Below, piece after piece: positions 56,579-61,309 of a DNA stretch of 61,309 nucleotides; the first letter of the stretch is position 1; the number at the start of each line of letters is the position of its first letter. The position numbers were made by a program, and so were the translations under genes. The DNA comes from Campylobacteraceae bacterium (GTDB taxonomy: Bacteria; Campylobacterota; Campylobacteria; Campylobacterales; Arcobacteraceae): the NCBI GenBank assembly GCA_013215945.1, contig JABSOM010000017.1:1-61309 (forward strand). Reading direction: 5' to 3'. The notes beneath the pieces are model-generated. The model was given only the letters and a program-made list of their open reading frames with translations, searched no databases and had not been told where the DNA came from.

Positions 56579-57069
56579 TATATATTTCCTTCTAAATTCT
56601 TTCTTGAAAAATCACCACTTTTTCCACCAGATTTTTTTTCAAGCTGTACATTTGAAATAATCATTGATTTATCAATGGCTTTTACCATGTCATAAATAGT
56701 TAATAAGCCAATGGATATTCCCATTAATGCTTCCATCTCAACACCTGTTTGCCCCTTTAATTTGGCAGTAACAAACAATTTAAAACCTGGAAGAGATGCT
56801 AATTCTTCAATATCACAAGATATTCCGCTTAATAATAAAGGATGACACATAGGAATCAATTCTGATGTTTTTTTAACCCCCATAATAGCTGCAATTACTG
56901 CAGTCTGGATAACAGGGCCTTTTTTTCCTGTATTATTAACAATTGCATCAAACGCATCTTGGCTCATTGTTATAGTCCCAGAAGCAATAGCAACTCTTGA
57001 TGTTTCTTCTTTAGAACCCACATCAACCATTTTAGGTCGGTTATTTTCATCTAAATGAGTTAAATTCAC
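56578..57069 (-). CDS. moaC: Molybdopterin precursor synthase MoaC
   Basis: A 163-residue enzyme forming cyclic pyranopterin monophosphate with MoaA. Signatures: [18 protein letters not shown] near residue 14, [15 protein letters not shown] near 70, [15 protein letters not shown] near 104 and a late [24 protein letters not shown] segment. Full length for the family. It reads away from rpsU and leads into the DUF493 gene. Confidence 0.95.
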   Translation of the reverse strand: MNLTHLDENNRPKMVDVGSKEETSRVAIASGTITMSQDAFDAIVNNTGKKGPVIQTAVIAAIMGVKKTSELIPMCHPLLLSGISCDIEELASLPGFKLFVTAKLKGQTGVEMEALMGISIGLLTIYDMVKAIDKSMIISNVQLEKKSGGKSGDFSRKNLEGNI

Positions 57070-57203
57070 TATTATGTCCTATTCTTCGATGTTTATTTTG
57101 ATTTATTATATCAAAATATTAATTTTTCTTCAATTTAATAAGACTTAAGCAAGTTTTAAATATGATTTCAATCAAAATCTATAAAAGAAAGTGGGTGATT
57201 TTA

Positions 57204-57416
57204 GTGCCCGGAATTAAAGTTAAAGATAGTGAATCTTTTGACGAAGCGTATAGACGATTTAAAAAACAATGTGATAGAAATCTTATTGTTACAGAAACTC
57301 GAGCTAGACGATTTTTTGAACCCATGACTGAAAAGCGTAAGAAACAAAAAATTAATGCGAAGAAAAAAGCTCTTAAAAAATTATATATGCTTAGAAGATA
57401 CGAAGCAAGACTGTAG
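57204..57416 (+). CDS. rpsU: Ribosomal protein bS21
   Basis: A 70-residue S21. [21 protein letters not shown] opens the protein and the basic [15 protein letters not shown] and MLRRYEARL follow. GTG start at 57204 because family members begin (M)PGIKV here; upstream in-frame codons are not homologous. The Shine-Dalgarno match GGTGA is weak. A strong terminator follows. Confidence 0.93.
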   Translation: MPGIKVKDSESFDEAYRRFKKQCDRNLIVTETRARRFFEPMTEKRKKQKINAKKKALKKLYMLRRYEARL

Positions 57417-57450
57417 TCTTCTTTCCTTCTATGCTTCGGTATTATCCGAT

Positions 57451-57483
57451 AAAAGGATTGCAGTTTTGCAATCCTTTTTTTTT
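57451..57483 (+). terminator. Rho-independent terminator of rpsU
   Basis: AAGGATTGCA (57451-57460), GTTT loop, TGCAATCCTT, then a run of T to 57483. Classic form. Confidence 0.9.
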
Positions 57484-57610
57484 GCTCAAAAATACTTATT
57501 TTAATACTCAAGCTTAACTATCCAGAAATAATATTATTATAAACAGTAAAAATTGAGAAGTATTTAAAAGAAGTGAAAAATAAAAGAGAAGAAAATTCTT
57601 CTCCTTATAG

Positions 57611-58750
57611 TTATTTAAATTTATTCTTATGCATTTTTGTTACTACTTTCTTCATCATATTCGCGATAAATCCAGTAACATAATATTTGTCATTTGCAAG
57701 CCCAATTGAAAACGACCCCCCTAAAGCAACTAATACACCAGCTGATTTAAAAGTAAAAGCATCTTTAGTATTGTTTAGAATTGAAGAAGCTACAAACTCT
57801 CCTGATTTAATTGCAATTTGTGCTGTGGGAGGATAGTATTTGCCATCAAGCTCCATTTCTCCTGCATCACCAATAACATAAACATCTTCTTCATCTTTTA
57901 AATGTAAAGATTCATTAAGTATATACTGATTCATTCTATTTACTTCATGTTCTTTAGAAGATGGAATTGTAATAGCTTTTACTCCACCTGTAAAAACAAA
58001 ATAATCATAATCAATAACAACATCATTCATTAAATAAATTTTGTTTTCATCCACGTCTTTAATAAAAGATCCTAAGTGAATTTGAACACCTAAGTCTTCT
58101 AATCGTTTATGACAAGAAGAAACCAAACGTTCATCCATTCCAGGAAGTACTGTTTTCATTCCATCAACAATAATAATATTAAGTTCAAACTTACTTCTGT
58201 TAATATTTGATTCTTTAATTAAATTAGCCATTTCAGCTGCTATTTCAACACCTGAAAGTCCAGCTCCACCAATAGCCATATTGTAAACTGTTTTTTCATC
58301 ACTGTCATTATTTTTAGCTTTTGCTAAAATATCAGAAAATGTTTTTTCCACTTCACTTGCTCTTTGTAAGGTTTTAATTCCTCTTGAGTATTTTTCAATA
58401 TTAGGAACTTGTGGAGGAAAGTTTGTTAAAGAACCTGTTGCAATAATTAATTTATCGTAAGAAAATTCTTCATTTGCATCTGTAGTAATTGTTTTTTTGT
58501 CGGCATCAAAAGAAAGAACAGAGTTTTCATAAAACTTCACGTTTTTATTTAATCGTTCTATATATTCTTTTGTATTTGTTGTTACATCAGATTTCTTGTA
58601 CACACTTGATACATAGCCATATGCTTCAACTTGAATGTAGTGATAAGCATTTTTATCAAATAATAAAACTTCGACATCACTTGAAGATGAAAGTTTTCTT
58701 GCAGCATAAAGACCTGCATAACTTGCACCCACTATAATAATTTTTCTCAT
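57611..58750 (-). CDS. NDH-2-like FAD/NAD(P) oxidoreductase
   Basis: A 379-residue two-dinucleotide-domain flavoprotein. FAD motif VGASYAGLYAAR near residue 6, NAD(P)-site AIGGAGLSGVEIAAEMA near 164, and YVIGDAGEM near 295 with PPTAQIAIKSGE after. The C-terminal end (about 345-379) is an amphipathic basic segment, as in membrane-bound type II NADH dehydrogenases. It could pass electrons to quinone without pumping, and so complement complex I lacking NuoE/NuoF. The exact electron acceptor is unproven. Confidence 0.83.
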   Translation of the reverse strand: MRKIIIVGASYAGLYAARKLSSSSDVEVLLFDKNAYHYIQVEAYGYVSSVYKKSDVTTNTKEYIERLNKNVKFYENSVLSFDADKKTITTDANEEFSYDKLIIATGSLTNFPPQVPNIEKYSRGIKTLQRASEVEKTFSDILAKAKNNDSDEKTVYNMAIGGAGLSGVEIAAEMANLIKESNINRSKFELNIIIVDGMKTVLPGMDERLVSSCHKRLEDLGVQIHLGSFIKDVDENKIYLMNDVVIDYDYFVFTGGVKAITIPSSKEHEVNRMNQYILNESLHLKDEEDVYVIGDAGEMELDGKYYPPTAQIAIKSGEFVASSILNNTKDAFTFKSAGVLVALGGSFSIGLANDKYYVTGFIANMMKKVVTKMHKNKFK

Positions 58751-58917
58751 ATCTCGCCTTTAAATAAGTCTTTTTTCTATTTTGACTTATTCTATAATAA
58801 TAATTTCATTTTATGTCAAAAATTTTCGTATTTTTCCAAATTTTAGGGCTTTTTATTTAATGTGATTAAATTTATTTAAAATTCTTATCTATTGAATGAC
58901 TTAATTTTAAGATTAAA

Positions 58918-59748
58918 TTATAATGTTACTGTTATTTGTTTCTGAGAACCTAGTTTTTCAATACTTAGTTCCATGGTTTGCCCACCTTTTAAATATATTG
59001 GTGGTTTTTGTCCAAACCCAACACCAGGGGGCGTTCCTGTTGAAATAACATCTCCAGGTTCTAAAGTCATAAACTTAGATAAATAAGCAATAATAAAAGG
59101 AACTTTATAATACATAGTAGCACTAGAACCATTTTGAAAAAGTTTGCCATCAACATGTAATGTCATTTTTAAATTATCTTCATTTCCTACTTCATCTTTA
59201 GTAACTATATAGGGTCCAATGGGAGAAAAAGTATCATGACTTTTTCCTTTAGTCCATTGTCCTTCTCTTTCAAGTTGGAATTCTCTCTCACTCACATCAT
59301 TTACAATGGTATACCCTGCTATATAATCATAAGCCTCTTCTTCTTTAATATATTTAGCACGTTTTCCAATAACCACACCTAATTCAACTTCCCAATCTGT
59401 TTTAGTAGAATTCTTTGGAATTTCAACATCATCATTTGGGCCTACAATTGAAGAAGTAGCTTTCATAAACACTACTGGCTCAGAAGGAATTTTCATACCT
59501 GTTTCTTCTGCATGATCTTCATAGTTAAGCCCAATACAAATTACTTTTTTAATTCCATCAATAGGAACTTCTAATTTATCATATGCATCTACTTTCTTTA
59601 AAGTGCTTACATCTATTTCTTTTTTTAACAAATTTTCTATTGTTTTATTTGTTATGTCACTAACTAAATTACTTATATCATAGATTATACCAGCAACCTC
59701 TACTCCTGGTTTAGTTTCATTATTTTTTCTATATCTTAAATATCTCAC
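58918..59748 (-). CDS. Fumarylacetoacetate hydrolase family protein
   Basis: A 276-residue FAH-family protein. CIGLNYEDHAEETG near residue 72 gives the Glu-containing metal motif, DWEVELGVVIGK near 115 gives further ligands, then a FSPIGPYIV segment and a late STGTPPGVGFG. Members hydrolyse or decarboxylate keto-enol dicarboxylates (acylpyruvate hydrolase, oxaloacetate decarboxylase and others). GTG start with AAAGGA six bases upstream. Substrate unknown. Confidence 0.88.
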   Translation of the reverse strand: MRYLRYRKNNETKPGVEVAGIIYDISNLVSDITNKTIENLLKKEIDVSTLKKVDAYDKLEVPIDGIKKVICIGLNYEDHAEETGMKIPSEPVVFMKATSSIVGPNDDVEIPKNSTKTDWEVELGVVIGKRAKYIKEEEAYDYIAGYTIVNDVSEREFQLEREGQWTKGKSHDTFSPIGPYIVTKDEVGNEDNLKMTLHVDGKLFQNGSSATMYYKVPFIIAYLSKFMTLEPGDVISTGTPPGVGFGQKPPIYLKGGQTMELSIEKLGSQKQITVTL

Positions 59749-60122
59749 TTATTTTCCTTTGCTTTTGAAAATTTAGTTGTACTAAACATTTAATACAACT
59801 AAATTTAAAATAATTGATACTAGAATCAGAATCTTTTAGCTTAAGATAGATGGTTTTATTTTCTTCTTGTATCTATAATATTAGCTTACTTTTTTATAAT
59901 TCTTAATAAAATAATTAGTGTATTTTTTAAGAAAAGAATTTATCATTTGCTATAACATACCTTATACCGTCCTCTAAATATATTTATTAATTAAAACTTT
60001 ATATTATTTACTAATATAATCAATATGAATAATACAAATAATTATTTTAAAAACTACTTCTTATCCTTATTAAAGTATTAAGTGAAATCATGTGATTATA
60101 TATATAAGACTAGGAGTTAATT
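59749..60122. other. Divergent intergenic region
   Basis: No gene seen. It holds an inverted repeat close to the FAH start (59769-59806) and TATATATAAGACTAGGAG before the plus-strand barrel gene, which gives a -10-like element and a Shine-Dalgarno. The remainder is A/T-rich. Confidence 0.6.
59769..59806 (-). promoter_or_regulatory. Inverted repeat in the FAH leader
   Basis: Arms AAATTTAGTTGTA (59769-59781) and TACAACTAAATTT (59794-59806), perfect, 12-base loop. It lies 21-58 bases before the GTG start. It could be an operator or a leader hairpin. Confidence 0.45.
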
Positions 60123-61037
60123 ATGAATAATTTACTCAGAATTATCCTTTGCTTAGTTTTACCTATTTTTTGTTTTGCTTTACATACCGTCCAAGCGAAG
60201 GAAGATACAAACAATTCAAGTTCAATAAATAAAGTTGAAAAAAAAATTGCTAACATATACTTATTTTTAAATAAATATACTAAAAAGATGGATGAAAAAA
60301 TCACAGGAAATAAAAGTACAGATATGTTTCAAAATTCAAGTATACATTTAGAGACGTATTACGATATCAAAGACAATGATAAAAATAAACTAGGAAGTTT
60401 TTTTTCCTATCGTTTTGATTTTCCATTACTTGAAAAAAAACTCTCTTATGTTTTTCATAACAATTTTAAAAAAGATACAGAAAATAAGGATATTTCTTCT
60501 ATTAATAAAAAAGCACCTTTAGTAAAAAAGGCTACAAAGCATACAAGAATAAAAGTCAAAGGGGGTTTAAAAATTAATAATAAGCCCTATTTATATCTTA
60601 GAGTAAAAATTAAAAAAGTGTATTCTAATCTTTGGGAAAGTAATTTTAAAGAAGAAATTCAATTTAATAAAAGTTCTGATTTCCATACTATAAGTACTTT
60701 ATCTTTACAAAGAAATATTAACTTTCATCTTAATCTAAAGAATACAAATACTTATAGATGGGATGATAAAGATAAAATAAGTAAGTTTATTAATGCTCTT
60801 GAACTTAATCACAAACTATCTTATAAAAAGACTCTTAAATATAGAGTTTCAATAAATACAAATAATGACAATTCAAATATGAAAGTAAAAGATTATGATT
60901 TTGGAATAGAATATAAACATAAAACAAGAAAATGGCTTTATTTCAAACTTGAGCCAAAAATACACTGGGAAGAAGAGAATAATTTTAAAAATGAATATTC
61001 ATTAAGATTTACAATGGGTATGATCATTGGGAAATAA
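60123..61037 (+). CDS. Putative outer-membrane barrel, unknown
   Basis: A 304-residue protein with a signal peptide (to about residue 26). A helical, Lys-rich segment (about 36-65) is followed by repeated beta-strands with alternating aromatic/hydrophobic residues and short Lys/Asp/Asn turns, ending in a short beta-strand. This looks like an outer-membrane beta-barrel of about 12-14 strands with no recognised family. AGGAG precedes ATG by seven bases. It is alone and flanked by repeat-rich sequence. No function assigned. Confidence 0.65.
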   Translation: MNNLLRIILCLVLPIFCFALHTVQAKEDTNNSSSINKVEKKIANIYLFLNKYTKKMDEKITGNKSTDMFQNSSIHLETYYDIKDNDKNKLGSFFSYRFDFPLLEKKLSYVFHNNFKKDTENKDISSINKKAPLVKKATKHTRIKVKGGLKINNKPYLYLRVKIKKVYSNLWESNFKEEIQFNKSSDFHTISTLSLQRNINFHLNLKNTNTYRWDDKDKISKFINALELNHKLSYKKTLKYRVSINTNNDNSNMKVKDYDFGIEYKHKTRKWLYFKLEPKIHWEEENNFKNEYSLRFTMGMIIGK

Positions 61038-61045
61038 CTGAGTTA

Positions 61046-61087
61046 TAGTGAATAGTGAATAGTGAATAGTGAATAGTGAATAGTGAA
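61046..61087. repeat. 7-bp tandem repeat, six units
   Basis: TAGTGAA repeated six times from 61046 to 61087, starting 9 bases after the stop of the barrel gene. It is a simple sequence repeat of a length not divisible by three. It lies outside any gene seen. Confidence 0.9.
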
Positions 61088-61235
61088 ATGGTTTCATATT
61101 TATCTTAAAAAAGAATAGATTTAAAAGAGAAAAGGCATGAGATTCCATGAATACGGTCATAAAATCCTTTTCCTATAAAATCATAGAAAAAAAGGCTATG
61201 TAATCCTATTCAGTTAAAATCAATAGTTAGTAGGC

Positions 61236-61286
61236 AAAAAAAAAGCTTTACCTTAAACAACTTAGAGTTGAATAAGATAAAGCTTT
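61236..61286 (-). terminator. Minus-strand terminator for a gene beyond the window
   Basis: Long arms 61242-61261 and 61267-61286, with a five-base loop and three imperfect pairs, followed on the minus strand by a T-run (A-run at 61236-61244 on the plus strand). It should end a minus-strand gene lying to the right of the window. Confidence 0.72.
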
Positions 61287-61309
61287 ATAAAATACTTAAA
61301 TCTGGCAAC

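Noticed and set aside
57162-57203. Upstream extension of rpsU
   Set aside because: The added 14 residues do not resemble S21; the family begins at the GTG.

Overview
The window is AT-rich, densely packed bacterial chromosome that best fits the Campylobacterota, probably an Arcobacteraceae member. The clues are a complex I (nuo) operon that lacks the usual NADH-binding NuoE/NuoF, a futalosine-pathway mqnD gene, a short BioB, a Csd4/Pgp1-type cell-shape carboxypeptidase with a Gln zinc ligand, a long QueH joined to lpxB, and lysine- and A/T-rich coding. No tRNA, rRNA, CRISPR array, insertion sequence or prophage was seen. Family calls rest on motifs read by eye, with no database search.

Layout. 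1-1185: end of enolase, an FtsB/DivIC-like protein and an AMIN-like secreted protein. 1243-8009 (minus): CPA2 antiporter, bioB, a phosphoesterase, topA, murB and mqnD. 8010-8975: two gene-poor stretches around a small secreted protein whose upstream region carries three 23-bp direct repeats. 8976-22212 (minus): nuoN to nuoA, with two small ORFs between nuoD and nuoG; one is made of 39-bp tandem repeats. 22452-25866 (minus): AAA+ ATPase with a membrane partner, endonuclease IV and a lipoprotein. 25957-32428 (plus): queH, lpxB, fabZ, lpxA, clpX, mreB, mreC. Then ribE (minus) and mnmG (plus).

35232-42217 is a copper and nitrogen-oxide region. A NirK-type copper nitrite reductase, a diheme and a monoheme cytochrome c and a two-domain multicopper oxidase form one minus-strand operon. 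It diverges from an Rrf2-family regulator gene, and three near-identical CTACCTTRAGGTAG palindromes lie between them. The gene content matches the NsrR-controlled ncgABC-nirK cluster known in Nitrosomonas europaea. Next come copB, copA and a His/Met-rich periplasmic protein (copper resistance), then ccoG (cytochrome oxidase maturation).

44024-61037: pyrG-recJ, two FlgO-like lipoproteins, a patatin-like protein, dnaE-surE and a small HTH-like protein, a Csd4-like carboxypeptidase with an M15-type peptidase, moaC and a DUF493 gene, rpsU, an NDH-2-like flavoprotein, an FAH-family enzyme and an orphan putative outer-membrane barrel. pyrG and dnaE share an identical 16-bp promoter core. The best candidates for something undescribed are the nir/ncg-like operon with its three palindromes and the repeat-built ORF inside the complex I operon.
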